Positions 16,645 to 26,167 are shown, numbered from the stretch's first letter. The stretch is 46,870 nt of DNA from Lachnospiraceae bacterium (GCA_017480565.1 JAFVAL010000004.1:1-46870); one strand, 5' to 3'. Made by a program: numbers and translations. Notes: a model not told the origin generated them from the sequence alone.

Positions 16645-17577
16645 TCAGTTCAGCAGATCCCCCACACGCACCGTGGTACCCCGAAGGAATGCCCCGGCAT
16701 CCATGCGTTTTTTCCCCTCCAATTGTAACTCTAAGATCTTAAGACCTCCGTCTCCGGTCTGCACGGTAAAACTATCTTTGTCCACAGCCACAACCGTTCC
16801 CGGCAGAGCGTCCGTATCTTCTTTGCAAATGTCTGCGCTCCAGAACTTTACGGTCTTATTTCCAAAACTTGCATACGCGGTCGGCCAGGGATTGCACCCG
16901 CGAATCAATCGCTCAATCTCTGCCGCAGACTTTGTAAAATCGATTTTGCCCGTCTCTTTCTTTAACATGCTGGCATAGGTCGATTCCGCATCGTTCTGCG
17001 GGGTACGCACTGCGTTTCCTTCTTCCACGTCCTTTAGTGTCCGAACGAGAAGATCAGCACCCAATACCTTGATCTTGTCAAATAAACTGCCGCCCGTCTC
17101 GTCTTTCTCCAGTGCGATCTCTTCTTTTGCAATCATATCACCGGTGTCGAGGCCTTCGGCCATATACATGATCGTAACGCCGCTCTTTTCCTCACCGTTG
17201 ATCACCGCCCACTGAATTGGCGCGGCACCGCGGTACTTCGGAAGTAAGGAACCATGGACATTCAGACATCCGTAGGGAGGAATGTCAAGCACGTCTTTTG
17301 GCAGAATCTGCCCAAACGCGGCAACGACGATCACATCTGGATGCCAAGAAGCAATCTTTTCTGTGCACTCCGGGTGACCTTTGAGCCGCTGCGGCTGAAA
17401 CACCTCGATCTCATGGGCAAGTGCACACTCCTTGACCGGCGAAAAACTCACCTGTCCACCGCGCCCCCTTGCCTTATCCGGCTGTGTCACCACACCGACC
17501 ACCTCGTGGCCCGCTTCGATCAGTTTCTCAAGAGAAGGCACCGCAAAATCCGGTGTCCCCATAAAAACAACTCTCAT
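16645..17577 (-). CDS. fmt: Methionyl-tRNA formyltransferase (310 aa)
   Basis: It formylates the initiator Met-tRNA with 10-formyltetrahydrofolate. The catalytic Asn and His lie in NVHGSLLPKYRGAAPIQWA, and the Asp is in EGLDTGDMI. VVFMGTPDFAVPSLEKL is the family N-terminus, and a C-terminal OB-like tRNA-binding domain follows. It starts 3 nt after def, the enzyme that later removes the formyl group; the def-fmt pair is nearly universal in bacteria. Confidence 0.97.
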   Translation of the reverse strand: MRVVFMGTPDFAVPSLEKLIEAGHEVVGVVTQPDKARGRGGQVSFSPVKECALAHEIEVFQPQRLKGHPECTEKIASWHPDVIVVAAFGQILPKDVLDIPPYGCLNVHGSLLPKYRGAAPIQWAVINGEEKSGVTIMYMAEGLDTGDMIAKEEIALEKDETGGSLFDKIKVLGADLLVRTLKDVEEGNAVRTPQNDAESTYASMLKKETGKIDFTKSAAEIERLIRGCNPWPTAYASFGNKTVKFWSADICKEDTDALPGTVVAVDKDSFTVQTGDGGLKILELQLEGKKRMDAGAFLRGTTVRVGDLLN

Positions 17578-17580
17578 GCG

Positions 17581-18072
17581 TTATTCCTCTTCTTCACCGT
17601 CTGCGACTTCCACGCTGCGAAGCGGTCCCTGTGCAATCTCTGTATACAGATGACCGTCCAGATGGTCAATCTCATGGCAAAGTGCTCTGGCAAGCAGCTC
17701 GCGGCCTTCCACCGTAAACTCTTTTAACTGCTCGTCATAAGCACGCACTTTCACATAGTTCGGGCGTGTCACGGTACCAAACTTGTTCGGCACGCTCAGG
17801 CACCCTTCATCACCGGTCTGTTCTCCGTCAGTCTCGACGATCACCGGATTGATCAGTATGATCGGTTCCTCCCCTTCCGGGCTGACATCGATCACAACGA
17901 TGCGCTTTAAAATACCCACCTGCGGTGCCGCAAGGCCGACACCATTTGCCTGATACATCGTCTCAAGCATATCGTCGATGAGCTGACGAGTTCTCGGCGT
18001 CACTTCCTTTACTTCTTTGCACTTCTTATTCAGGATGGGATCTCCCTCGACACGAATCGTACGTAAAGCCAT
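17581..18072 (-). CDS. def: Peptide deformylase (163 aa)
   Basis: A metal-dependent hydrolase that removes the N-formyl group from nascent proteins. All three motifs are present: GVGLAAPQ (motif 1), EGCLSVP (motif 2, metal-binding Cys) and HEIDHLDG (motif 3, metal-binding His). The acidic tail (VADGEEEE) is unremarkable. It lies between priA (18 nt) and fmt (3 nt). Confidence 0.97.
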   Translation of the reverse strand: MALRTIRVEGDPILNKKCKEVKEVTPRTRQLIDDMLETMYQANGVGLAAPQVGILKRIVVIDVSPEGEEPIILINPVIVETDGEQTGDEGCLSVPNKFGTVTRPNYVKVRAYDEQLKEFTVEGRELLARALCHEIDHLDGHLYTEIAQGPLRSVEVADGEEEE

Positions 18073-18090
18073 TTTCCTTTATACTCCTTA

Positions 18091-20325
18091 TCAATAAACC
18101 ACGGTCGGATTCAAATCAAAACTGATTCTGACATCCTGCCATGCATTTTCTTCCTTCACAAGTTCCTCCAGTTCCCGGCGAAGCTTTAACAGGCCGCCGT
18201 CCCCCGGATGCTTAATATATAATACCTGTCGGTAAATGTCCTTGAGCTTCCCATAAGCCCCTTTCGTCGGGCCTAAGAGCTGATACACCTCACCGTAATC
18301 ACGCTTGATTCTCGCGGCAAGTCCGGCCGCAAACCGTTCCGTCCGCTTCTCATCCTCGCCGGTCATCAAAACCGCCATCAGACTGCCGCTCGGCGGATAA
18401 TGCATCCGATTGCGAAATGCGATCTCCTGCGCAAAAAAGCTCTCATAATCGTGGTTTGCCGCCGCGACGAGGCTGTAATGCTCCGGATGGTAGGTCTGAA
18501 TGACCGCCTCCCCAGGAGTCCGCCCTCTTCCGGCACGCCCTGCCGCCTGGCAGACCAGCTGGAACGTGCGCTCTGCACTGCGGTAATCCTCCCCGTTTAA
18601 CGAAAGATCCGCAGCCAGAATTCCCACGAGTGTCACGTCCGGGAAATCATGCCCTTTCACGATCATCTGCGTTCCGATTAAAATGTCCGCCTCTTTCTTA
18701 GCAAATGCTTCCAGAATCTTTCGGTGTCCTTCTTTGCCTGACGTCGTATCCAGATCCATGCGAAGCACCCTGGCGTCCGGAAACTCCTTCTTCGTCAGCT
18801 CTTCCGCCTTTTCAGTTCCCAAGCCAAACACGCCGAGATATTCCGAGCCGCAGGAAGGACATTTCTCCGGCATTCGCTCGTGATAACCACAGTAATGGCA
18901 TTCTAACGTCATGCCGGCTCTGCCGTGATAATGTGCCTTTAACGACACGTCACAGTGCGGGCAACGTATCACATGGCCACAGCTGCGGCACGAAACGAAG
19001 CCTGCAAAGCCTCTGCGGTTTAGGAACAACATGATCTGTTGTCCCTTGCTCAGACGGTCGTTCATCAGATCTTTTAACTTCCTTGAGAAGATGGAACGGT
19101 TTCTCGCCCTTAGTTCCTCTCGCATATCCACCGTATGCACCACGGGAAGCGCACCGCCACCGGCTCTATGCGGCAGCTGGTATAACACATAATCCCCGGT
19201 CTGGGTCTTTGCATAGCTCTCCACGGAAGGCGTGGCAGACCCTAACACCAGTGCAGCCCCGCACATTCCAGCTCTTACCTCCGCGGTCTCCACCGCGTGG
19301 TATTTCGGAGGATTCTCGCTTTTATAGCTGTTTTCATGCTCCTCATCGATCAGTATAAGACGAAGATTTGAAAACGGTGTGAACAAAGCAGATCTTGGCC
19401 CGATCATCACATCAAGCTCTCCTGCCTTTGCCCTCTCATACTGATCAAAGCGTTCGCCCTTTGACATTCTGGAATGAATCACCGAGACCCGGTCGCCAAA
19501 ATGTGCTCGAAACCGGCTCACGGTCTGATACGTCAGGGCGATCTCCGGGATGAGGCAAATGGCTTGGCCTCCCTGCGCGATGACCGCGTGAATCAGGTCT
19601 AAGTAAACCTCGGTCTTGCCGCTGCCGGTAATCCCGTGAATTAGGCTGGGCCTTAAGTCTCCTGCGGCAATTCTAGTCTGGATATCTTCTGAAATCTCTT
19701 TCTGCGAAGGAGTAAGCGTCACAACGCCGGAGGAGAGATCACTGATCGACATCCCGCGGATCAAACGGTCTTCCTTCATCGCGATGAGTCCCTGCGCCAT
19801 CAGTGCTCGAATCACCGCAGCAGTGCCTTTTAACTCTCCGGTCACATACGAATACGGCAGTTCTCCTTGTTCTAACAGTGCTCCCAAGATCCTCGCCCTC
19901 GCATGATTGCTTTTGCGTTCATTTTCCACAAAGGCCTCTTCGATCACAGCACGTTCCGTCGCAGGCACAATTGTGCGCTCGGTCTTCTTCTGCACCTCTT
20001 CCCGCACTGGAATGACCGTGCGAAGCGCATCGTTCATCGTCCCGCCGTAGCGTCTGTGCATCCACCAGGCAAGCCGGATTAACTGCGACTCAATCGGGAT
20101 GCTTCCCTTCGAAAGTCCTAAGATCTCTTTGCACTTTTCCGGTGCAAATTCCGGCACTTCCGTCAGTTCTACCACATAGCCCTTCCTGACGGTATCACCG
20201 CGCCCGAAAGGAATGTCCACAAGAGCCCCCACGCCGATCTCCGCTACCAGCGCGTCCGGAATCCGATATTCAAATGTACGATCCAGGTTAGCGTGGGAGA
20301 TATCGACAATCACTCTCGCAAACAT
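18091..20325 (-). CDS. priA: Primosomal replication-restart helicase PriA (744 aa)
   Basis: It reloads the replicative helicase at stalled forks. An N-terminal DNA-binding domain (about 1-190) precedes the superfamily 2 helicase. Motifs include HGITGSGKTEVYLDL (Walker A), LILIDEEHENSYK (DEEH box) and LGSATPSVES. A zinc-binding segment has paired cysteines (CRSCGHVIRCPHC and CHYCG...CPSCG), and QAAGRAGRGRTPG is motif VI. Length is normal. It follows murF after 32 nt and begins the conserved priA-def-fmt block. Confidence 0.97.
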   Translation of the reverse strand: MFARVIVDISHANLDRTFEYRIPDALVAEIGVGALVDIPFGRGDTVRKGYVVELTEVPEFAPEKCKEILGLSKGSIPIESQLIRLAWWMHRRYGGTMNDALRTVIPVREEVQKKTERTIVPATERAVIEEAFVENERKSNHARARILGALLEQGELPYSYVTGELKGTAAVIRALMAQGLIAMKEDRLIRGMSISDLSSGVVTLTPSQKEISEDIQTRIAAGDLRPSLIHGITGSGKTEVYLDLIHAVIAQGGQAICLIPEIALTYQTVSRFRAHFGDRVSVIHSRMSKGERFDQYERAKAGELDVMIGPRSALFTPFSNLRLILIDEEHENSYKSENPPKYHAVETAEVRAGMCGAALVLGSATPSVESYAKTQTGDYVLYQLPHRAGGGALPVVHTVDMREELRARNRSIFSRKLKDLMNDRLSKGQQIMLFLNRRGFAGFVSCRSCGHVIRCPHCDVSLKAHYHGRAGMTLECHYCGYHERMPEKCPSCGSEYLGVFGLGTEKAEELTKKEFPDARVLRMDLDTTSGKEGHRKILEAFAKKEADILIGTQMIVKGHDFPDVTLVGILAADLSLNGEDYRSAERTFQLVCQAAGRAGRGRTPGEAVIQTYHPEHYSLVAAANHDYESFFAQEIAFRNRMHYPPSGSLMAVLMTGEDEKRTERFAAGLAARIKRDYGEVYQLLGPTKGAYGKLKDIYRQVLYIKHPGDGGLLKLRRELEELVKEENAWQDVRISFDLNPTVVY

Positions 20326-20357
20326 TATATCAGGCCTTTCTTACAAATCTGTTACGC

Positions 20358-21794
20358 TTACGTGAAGCTTTTTACAACTTCCTCCATAGCCATACCGCGG
20401 GATCCCTTGACCAGGACACCGTAGCCTCTTAAGTCTTTTTCTTTCAAAAATGCAATCGCACCTTGCTTATCTTCAAAGGAATGGATCTCCAGATCTCTTC
20501 CTTCTTCTAAGTTCTCTCTCGCACCTTTTGCGATACACGATCCGCCGTGTCCGACTGTCACCAAAAGATCCAGACTCGTTTCTTTCGCAATAAACGCGCC
20601 AACTTCTTCGTGGAGCGCATCCGACTGCTCTCCAAGCTCCAGCACATCTGCCAAAACCGCGGCGGTCTTTGTACAATCAGACAACGAAGTCACCATCTTA
20701 AGTCCCGACTTCATCGAATCCGGGCTTGCATTATACGTATCGTCGATCAGCTTCATCCCATTTACCTGATGAATCTGTCCGCGCATACGAAATGCCTCGT
20801 AACCGCCGACCCCTGCTGCCGCGTCTTCCATCGAGATGCCAACCGCCTCCGCCACTGCAATCGCCGCGAGCGCATTGTTGACATTGTGCGCGCCTAGGAC
20901 ATGTAACTGCACCGGCACCGAACCATTTGGCCCGACACAGACGAAGGACGTCCGATCATCTTCATTGACAATCTGTTCTGCAAAATAATCTGCCGGCAGA
21001 TTCTGCCCATAGGTGACGATCTTGATCTTTGGCAGGATCTCTTTCGTCTTCTCGTCCAGATCGATCTCTTCCCAGTGCTCTGCGATCTCGCGAAGCAGCG
21101 GATCATCACCGCAGACGAAAAGAACCGATCCCTCTGAGAACGAGTCGACGATATTCGCCTTCTCCTTGCGGATGTTCTCTCTGGTCTTTAACTGGGCAAT
21201 ATGCGACACGCCGATGTTGGTCATCACCCCGTATTTCGGCTTGGCAATCACAGAGAGCTTCTCCATCTCGCCTCGCTCACTGATACCCATCTCAATGACT
21301 GCCGCAGAGTGCTCTGAAGTGATTCCCAGCACCGTCACCGGCAGACCTACCAGGCTGTTAAAATTGCCGGGCGTCTTTCTCACGTGAAACTTCGCAGAAA
21401 GCGCTGCACTGACCATCTCTTTGGTGGTTGTCTTGCCGACACTGCCCGTCACACCGACGACCGGAATCTCAAACCGATCCCGGTACCAGCTGCCAAGCTT
21501 CTGCAGAGCATCCTCGGTATTATCTACCCCGATGATCGTCCCTTCCCCGGTGTAAGTGCTTCCATCCGGCAAGGTCAGCCCATGCGAGGAAAATGAACAC
21601 GCTGCGCCTTTTGCAAACACATCCGGGATAAACTTGTGCGCATCCACTCTCTCTCCAATGATCGGGACAAACAGATCCCCCGGCTTCGCCTCTCTGGAAT
21701 CAATGCAGATATCCAAAACCTCTGCCTCTTCCTTCCCTTGTAAGATCACGCCGCCAACCGCTTCTGCGATTTCCTTCGCCAACAATCTCTCCAT
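20358..21794 (-). CDS. murF: UDP-N-acetylmuramoyl-tripeptide--D-alanyl-D-alanine ligase (478 aa)
   Basis: The last cytoplasmic step in making the UDP-MurNAc-pentapeptide wall precursor. The N-terminal substrate domain has DSREAKPGDLFVPIIGER. The central ATPase domain has the P-loop GVTGSVGKTTT (114-124) and NNALAAIAVA. The C-terminal domain has DDTYNASPDSMKSGL, the MurF signature. A 99-bp gap with a stable hairpin (21849-21874) separates it from the FAH-family gene upstream. murF is not part of this cluster in B. subtilis, where coaBC occupies the corresponding place. Confidence 0.95.
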   Translation of the reverse strand: MERLLAKEIAEAVGGVILQGKEEAEVLDICIDSREAKPGDLFVPIIGERVDAHKFIPDVFAKGAACSFSSHGLTLPDGSTYTGEGTIIGVDNTEDALQKLGSWYRDRFEIPVVGVTGSVGKTTTKEMVSAALSAKFHVRKTPGNFNSLVGLPVTVLGITSEHSAAVIEMGISERGEMEKLSVIAKPKYGVMTNIGVSHIAQLKTRENIRKEKANIVDSFSEGSVLFVCGDDPLLREIAEHWEEIDLDEKTKEILPKIKIVTYGQNLPADYFAEQIVNEDDRTSFVCVGPNGSVPVQLHVLGAHNVNNALAAIAVAEAVGISMEDAAAGVGGYEAFRMRGQIHQVNGMKLIDDTYNASPDSMKSGLKMVTSLSDCTKTAAVLADVLELGEQSDALHEEVGAFIAKETSLDLLVTVGHGGSCIAKGARENLEEGRDLEIHSFEDKQGAIAFLKEKDLRGYGVLVKGSRGMAMEEVVKSFT

Positions 21795-21848
21795 GCTAAC
21801 TCGTCACCTCAAATTCGTTTCTCAAAAAACTCTTTATCTACTGCGAAC

Positions 21849-21874
21849 GCCCCGGCAAGATCGCTTGCCGAGGC
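21849..21874 (-). other. GC-rich intergenic hairpin between the FAH-family gene and murF
   Basis: CGGCAAG (21853-21859) pairs with CTTGCCG (21864-21870) around an ATCG loop, extended by GCC/GGC after one mismatch. On the minus strand no T-run follows directly; a T6 tract comes about 25 nt later. It may modulate expression inside the operon or stabilise mRNA ends, and it is not a canonical terminator. Confidence 0.6.
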
Positions 21875-21893
21875 ATTAGATTGACTGATTCAA

Positions 21894-22772
21894 TTATTTT
21901 ACCCGGTTTGTAATACTGCCGATGCCTTCGATCTCGCAAGTAACTACATCACCAGGCTGTAAGAAGCAAGGCGGTATCATGCCCATGCCAACGCCTGCCG
22001 GGGTGCCCGTCGCAATGATCGTGCCCGCCTCCAGTGTCATTCCCTGGGAGAGCTCGCAGATCACAAACGGAATATCGTTGATTAAAAGCCCTGTATTCGA
22101 GTTCTGTCTCAGCTCACCGTTCACATAGGCGCGGATGCCAAGCTTCGGTGGTCTGGTAAACTCATCCGCCGTCACGATGCAAGGCCCCATCGGGGTGAAC
22201 GTATCCAGACTCTTGCCGAAATACCACTGCTTATGCAGGGTTTGCACCCCTCTCGCGGTCACATCGTTGATCACGGTATAGCCGAAAATGTGATCCCACA
22301 CCTCTTCCGGCTTCACGTTCTTGCAGTCCTTGGAAAGGATCACGCCGAGCTCCGACTCATAATCGAGCTTCGTCACCAGACCCGGATGGGAATCGATCTC
22401 ACCGCCGTCAGGCACTGCCTCGTTGACACGTTTTGCGAAATAAATCGCGACCGGTTTTTCCCGCCCGAAAGCTTCTTCGTGAAATCTCGCAGCTTCCTCG
22501 GCATGCGCCGCATAGTTGATGCCAAGACATACAATGTCCTGCTTCGGCCGCGGAATTGGCGCATACTTTACGGTCTCAGAAAATAAAACCGCTTCCTCGC
22601 TACCGGTCTCAAGAAGCTTTATAAGCGAAGCCTTCTCTTCGGCCGTCAGCCCGCACACTAGGTCATTCATCGTCTGATAGGAAAGCCCTGCCGCGCGTAC
22701 AGGAATCACTTCTTCCCCGCGCAGCACACCGACAAGCACCTCTCCCCGGTATCCATACGTAACTAACTTCAT
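21894..22772 (-). CDS. Fumarylacetoacetate hydrolase (FAH) family protein (292 aa)
   Basis: A metal-dependent hydrolase or decarboxylase fold acting on 2-oxo acids such as acylpyruvates. Signatures: IVCLGINYAAHAEE, the metal-ligand segment DYESELGVIL, FGYTVINDVTARGVQ, GKSLDTFTPMGPCIV, and IIATGTPAGVGMGM near the C-terminus. The exact substrate cannot be told. Its neighbours (lepB 18 nt upstream, murF 99 nt downstream) suggest no pathway; it may do metabolite clean-up. Confidence 0.9.
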   Translation of the reverse strand: MKLVTYGYRGEVLVGVLRGEEVIPVRAAGLSYQTMNDLVCGLTAEEKASLIKLLETGSEEAVLFSETVKYAPIPRPKQDIVCLGINYAAHAEEAARFHEEAFGREKPVAIYFAKRVNEAVPDGGEIDSHPGLVTKLDYESELGVILSKDCKNVKPEEVWDHIFGYTVINDVTARGVQTLHKQWYFGKSLDTFTPMGPCIVTADEFTRPPKLGIRAYVNGELRQNSNTGLLINDIPFVICELSQGMTLEAGTIIATGTPAGVGMGMIPPCFLQPGDVVTCEIEGIGSITNRVK

Positions 22773-22790
22773 AGTACTGCCTTTCAGGTC

Positions 22791-24206
22791 TTATTTATCG
22801 AAATTACCAAACTCAGATAGCGGCCAGATTCTGACAAATGCTTTTCCGGCGATCTGGTTTTTGTGAACCACACCCACCTGCTCATAACGGCTGTCGAAAC
22901 TGATCTCACGGTTATCTCCGAGCAGGAAATACTCATTTTCCCCGAGTGAGATCGGTTCCGCGGCAATGCCGGCAAATGTCATCGGATCCTTTCCATAGTC
23001 CTCATCGAGTTCCTGCCCGTCGATGTAAATGGTATCGCCGACAATCTGAATCGTCTCCCCGGGCATACCGATGATTCTCTTGATGTAATACTCGTTGGAA
23101 GCATCCTTGCCAAACGGGTAGAACACAACCACATCAAAGCGCTCATACTCTTTAAAATGAGGCGTCAGCTTATCGACCATCAACTGGTCACCGCTGATCA
23201 GGGTTTCATTCATTGAATCACCGTTGACAATCGTCCTCTGCATAATAAAGTTCGGAATGATCACCAGGCAAGCCAAGAAAACAGCGGCAAGAATGATAAT
23301 CTCGCGGACAATGCCTCTGCCGCCGCTCTTCTTCTCATCCTCTTCAAGGTCTTCTTCGGCCTCTTCCTCTTTTGCCTTCTTCGCTTTCTTCTTCTTTTCT
23401 TTTGTCTCTTTCTTCTTTCGCTCTTTGACGAAGGTTCTCTCTTCGTCCTCCTCGTAAGCGTCTTCCTCCTCCACGGATTCTTCGGTCTTAACTTCCTTCT
23501 CAGACACAACCGCTTCCTCCGCTTCCGCTTTTTCCGCTAATGGGGCCTGCAAATCATCGTTTCTATTCTCTTCCAGATGATCGTCAAGCTTATCGGAAAT
23601 CTTCTCGGAGATCTCTTCTACACTGACCGTACTGACCTTCGGAATGCGAAGCATGAAGTTCTTCTTTTCCTGTTCACTGCGAATATCATCCACAGAAAAC
23701 TCCTCGAACACATCGTAGAAATCAGGAACTTCAATCTCTTCCTCTTCGTCTTCGATCTCTTCCTCGACTTCTTCTTCGTCTTCGATTTCTTCTTCTGCCT
23801 TATCCTCGTCTTCTGATTCTGCCTCTTCTACAGGTTCTTCCTCGACTTCGGACGCTTCCTCGGTGACTGCCTTTTCCTCGAGCTCTTCTTCGATCTCTTC
23901 CACTTCCTTGGCAATCTCCGCCTCGATCTCCTTCTCGATCTTTTCAGCAGCGGCCTCTTCAGTCTTCTCCTCAGAGGTCTCTTCTACCTTCTCTTCGGAA
24001 GCTACACTCGCCTCAGACACCGGCGTAAAGATCTTGGTGTTCCCGGAGGTATCCTCTTTTTCTGCCTCTTTCTTTACGGCTTTATTCTCCTTCGGCTTTT
24101 CGGCAGGCTGCCCCTGCACCTGTCCTTCGTCCTTTGGCTCTTCCCTGGTCGAAACCGCGATGTTTCTGCTCGCGAGAATCTCCGCAATACTGACATTTTT
24201 CGCCAT
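22791..24206 (-). CDS. lepB: Signal peptidase I with a ~300-residue acidic cytoplasmic N-terminal extension (471 aa)
   Basis: It cleaves signal peptides from exported proteins at the outer face of the membrane. The enzyme part is residues 300-471: one membrane helix (about 301-321), catalytic Ser331 (NGDSMN), catalytic Lys376 (YYIKRIIGMPGE), and boxes LLGDNREISFDSR (428-440) and GKAFVRIWP. Residues 1-300 are low-complexity and very rich in Glu, Asp and Lys, with long E/D runs at about 70-165 and a basic stretch at about 261-280. Usual Firmicute enzymes are 170-200 aa. The frame is open and has a conserved-looking start (MAKNVSIAEILASRN) with rpoZ 78 nt upstream, so the extension is probably translated. 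Its role is unknown. Confidence 0.93.
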   Translation of the reverse strand: MAKNVSIAEILASRNIAVSTREEPKDEGQVQGQPAEKPKENKAVKKEAEKEDTSGNTKIFTPVSEASVASEEKVEETSEEKTEEAAAEKIEKEIEAEIAKEVEEIEEELEEKAVTEEASEVEEEPVEEAESEDEDKAEEEIEDEEEVEEEIEDEEEEIEVPDFYDVFEEFSVDDIRSEQEKKNFMLRIPKVSTVSVEEISEKISDKLDDHLEENRNDDLQAPLAEKAEAEEAVVSEKEVKTEESVEEEDAYEEDEERTFVKERKKKETKEKKKKAKKAKEEEAEEDLEEDEKKSGGRGIVREIIILAAVFLACLVIIPNFIMQRTIVNGDSMNETLISGDQLMVDKLTPHFKEYERFDVVVFYPFGKDASNEYYIKRIIGMPGETIQIVGDTIYIDGQELDEDYGKDPMTFAGIAAEPISLGENEYFLLGDNREISFDSRYEQVGVVHKNQIAGKAFVRIWPLSEFGNFDK

Positions 24207-24284
24207 GGCTATCTCCCAACTGCTATTTCATGAAAATGAAAGGATACCGTCCCCAAACAGGCAGACGGCATCTGCAAATCACTC

Positions 24285-24536
24285 TTATTCTTCTTCTGCG
24301 GTCTGCTCGTCGTTCACGATGCTGATCTGAGAGTTGTAAAGCTCAGAAATGGCAGCAGAAAGCGGTTTGTTCACGTCCGCATCCACAAGCGGCTCGCTCC
24401 CGTCAATGATCTGTCTTGCACGCTTTGCGGTAGCAAGCACGATCGCATAACGGCTGTTGACGACAGGCTCCTCACCGGGCTCTACGTCTGCGTTAACCAC
24501 CTTCATCAGTTCCACATAAGACGGATGCATCATCAT
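24285..24536 (-). CDS. rpoZ: RNA polymerase omega subunit (83 aa)
   Basis: A small subunit that helps assemble the beta' subunit. It has the family pattern: HPSYVELMKVV near the start, NSRYAIVLATAKRARQII (the conserved omega helix) and VNKPLSAAISEL, then a short acidic tail. The first ATG overlaps the gmk stop (ATGA) with GGAGG 9 nt before it; two more ATGs follow, so the start is uncertain by one or two codons. gmk-rpoZ is the usual Firmicute pairing. Confidence 0.94.
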   Translation of the reverse strand: MMMHPSYVELMKVVNADVEPGEEPVVNSRYAIVLATAKRARQIIDGSEPLVDADVNKPLSAAISELYNSQISIVNDEQTAEEE

Positions 24537-25198
24537 TGATTTGTTCCTCCCAATCTATAATCTAATAATCCTCGCTTGATCTCTTCAATCAGTTCCTGGT
24601 TGAACCTGTTCTTTACCTCGAACGGAATCCGCATATAGTCATCATGAATCATGCGGTTTAAATCCTCTGCACACGTTGCAAGATCATCATTGATTAAAAG
24701 CACATCGTAGGCATCGATCATCTTCGCCTCATCGGTTGCCCGGTGCAGTCTTCTTGCGATCTCTTCCATCGTCTCTGTACCGCGTCCCACAAGTCTGCGC
24801 TTTAACTCTTCTGCAGAAGGCGGTGTGACAAAGACCAAAAGCGCGTCCGGAAACTGTTCCTTCACCTGCATAGCGCCCTGCACCTCAATCTCTAAGAGCA
24901 CGTTGCGTCCGGCTGCAAGCCTGTCCTTTACGTATTGCTTCGGCGTTCCGTAATAGTTGCCGACAAACTGCGCGTATTCAATGAATTCACCGTTTTCAAT
25001 CATACGCTCAAAGGCATCCCTTGTCAAAAAGAAATACTCTCTGCCATGTTCTTCCCCCTCACGCGGCTTTCTCGTCGTCGCAGAGATCGATAGATCATAG
25101 TCGTAATGCGAAAGCAGATAATTCATAAGCGTGCCTTTGCCAGACCCTGAAAAGCCTGAAACAACGGCTAAGACTCCGGTTTTTTCCTCATTCATCAT
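24533..25198 (-). CDS. gmk: Guanylate kinase (221 aa)
   Basis: It phosphorylates GMP to GDP with ATP. The P-loop is GFSGSGKGTL, followed by the GMP-binding segment SATTRKPREGEEHGREYFF. GNYYGTPKQYV, LLEIEVQGAMQVK and the LID region RGTETMEEIARRL match the family. Length is normal. It lies 17 nt after yicC and overlaps rpoZ by 4 bp. In B. subtilis remA lies between yicC (yloC) and gmk; here there is no room for it. Confidence 0.97.
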   Translation of the reverse strand: MMNEEKTGVLAVVSGFSGSGKGTLMNYLLSHYDYDLSISATTRKPREGEEHGREYFFLTRDAFERMIENGEFIEYAQFVGNYYGTPKQYVKDRLAAGRNVLLEIEVQGAMQVKEQFPDALLVFVTPPSAEELKRRLVGRGTETMEEIARRLHRATDEAKMIDAYDVLLINDDLATCAEDLNRMIHDDYMRIPFEVKNRFNQELIEEIKRGLLDYRLGGTNQ

Positions 25199-25215
25199 GA
25201 TTCCCTCATACCCCT

Positions 25216-26094
25216 TTATTCGATGTTCTGAATCTGTTCCCGGATTTTCTCAATCTCTGTTTTTAAATCAATCGCACGATCTGTAATCTCAAGATCGCTG
25301 GACTTTGAAAGCGTCGTGTTCGCTTCCCGGTTCATCTCCTGCGCGATGAAATCAAGCTTCCTGCCGATGCTCTCGCCAGAAGAAAGCGTCTCCTTCATGT
25401 TCGCCACATGGCTGCGCAGTCTGACCGTCTCCTCATCCACGCAGATCTTATCTGCAAAGATCGTGATCTCGGTCGCAAGAACGCTCTGATCGATCTTCGT
25501 ATCTCCCAACAGTTCTTCGACCTTTTGTGTCAGCTTCGCCCGGTATTCATCCACCACCTGCGGCGAGCGCTCCTCGATGAAATCCACATAAGAAAGCACC
25601 AGATCGAGCTTCTCAAAAAGATCCTTCTTTAAGTTCTCACCCTCGGCGATTCTAGTCTCCACACACTTCTGTGCGGCCTTCTCGATGCAATCCGACAGAT
25701 CCTGCCAGAGCGCATCATCATCGATCGTCTGCTCTTCCAGTGTAATGACATCGGTACACTTAGCCAGTGCCGTCACCGTCACATCGTAAGAAATTCCGAA
25801 ATCTCTCTCCATCTGGCCAAATGCCTTCAGATAGTCGGATGCGACGTCTTTGTTGTACTTGACACTGACCTTATTCTCAGAATAATCCTCGTAAGTGATA
25901 AAGACATCGACCTTGCCGCGCTGGATATATTTCTTCAGCAGTGCGCGGATCCCTGCCTCAAAGTAGCCCAATTTCTTGGACATCTTAATGGAAAGATCCA
26001 GGTAGCGGTGATTGACCGCCTTGATCTCCACCGTGATCTTTCTCGCCTCCGATACAGACTCATAACGTCCGAAACCGGTCATGCTCTTTAACAT
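25216..26094 (-). CDS. yicC: YicC/YloC family endoribonuclease (292 aa)
   Basis: A family recently linked to endoribonuclease activity on mRNA and small RNA. The start MLKSMTGFGRYE is the family signature. The ATG at 26094 has GGAG 8 nt before it, and the longer frame opening at 26115 begins before that site. Also typical are IKAVNHRYLDLSIKM, the GKVDVFI segment, and a C-terminus with GRKLDFIAQEMNREANTTLSKS. It is the first gene after a strong promoter (26168-26196) and heads the long operon. Confidence 0.92.
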   Translation of the reverse strand: MLKSMTGFGRYESVSEARKITVEIKAVNHRYLDLSIKMSKKLGYFEAGIRALLKKYIQRGKVDVFITYEDYSENKVSVKYNKDVASDYLKAFGQMERDFGISYDVTVTALAKCTDVITLEEQTIDDDALWQDLSDCIEKAAQKCVETRIAEGENLKKDLFEKLDLVLSYVDFIEERSPQVVDEYRAKLTQKVEELLGDTKIDQSVLATEITIFADKICVDEETVRLRSHVANMKETLSSGESIGRKLDFIAQEMNREANTTLSKSSDLEITDRAIDLKTEIEKIREQIQNIE

Positions 26095-26167
26095 ATGCAA
26101 TTCTCCATTTCTCATGGGCAGATCTGCTGGATACCCCTCCCGGCCAAACTATGCCCATATATCATAG

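Noticed and set aside
21849-21874. Hairpin before murF as a full terminator
   Set aside because: No T-run follows the stem on the minus strand, and murF has no visible promoter of its own, so termination here would strand the downstream essential genes.
23460-23980. The acidic run in lepB as a frameshift artefact or a separate gene
   Set aside because: The frame is continuous from a normal start through the catalytic domain, and no internal stop or second ribosome binding site with a plausible start is seen before the membrane helix.
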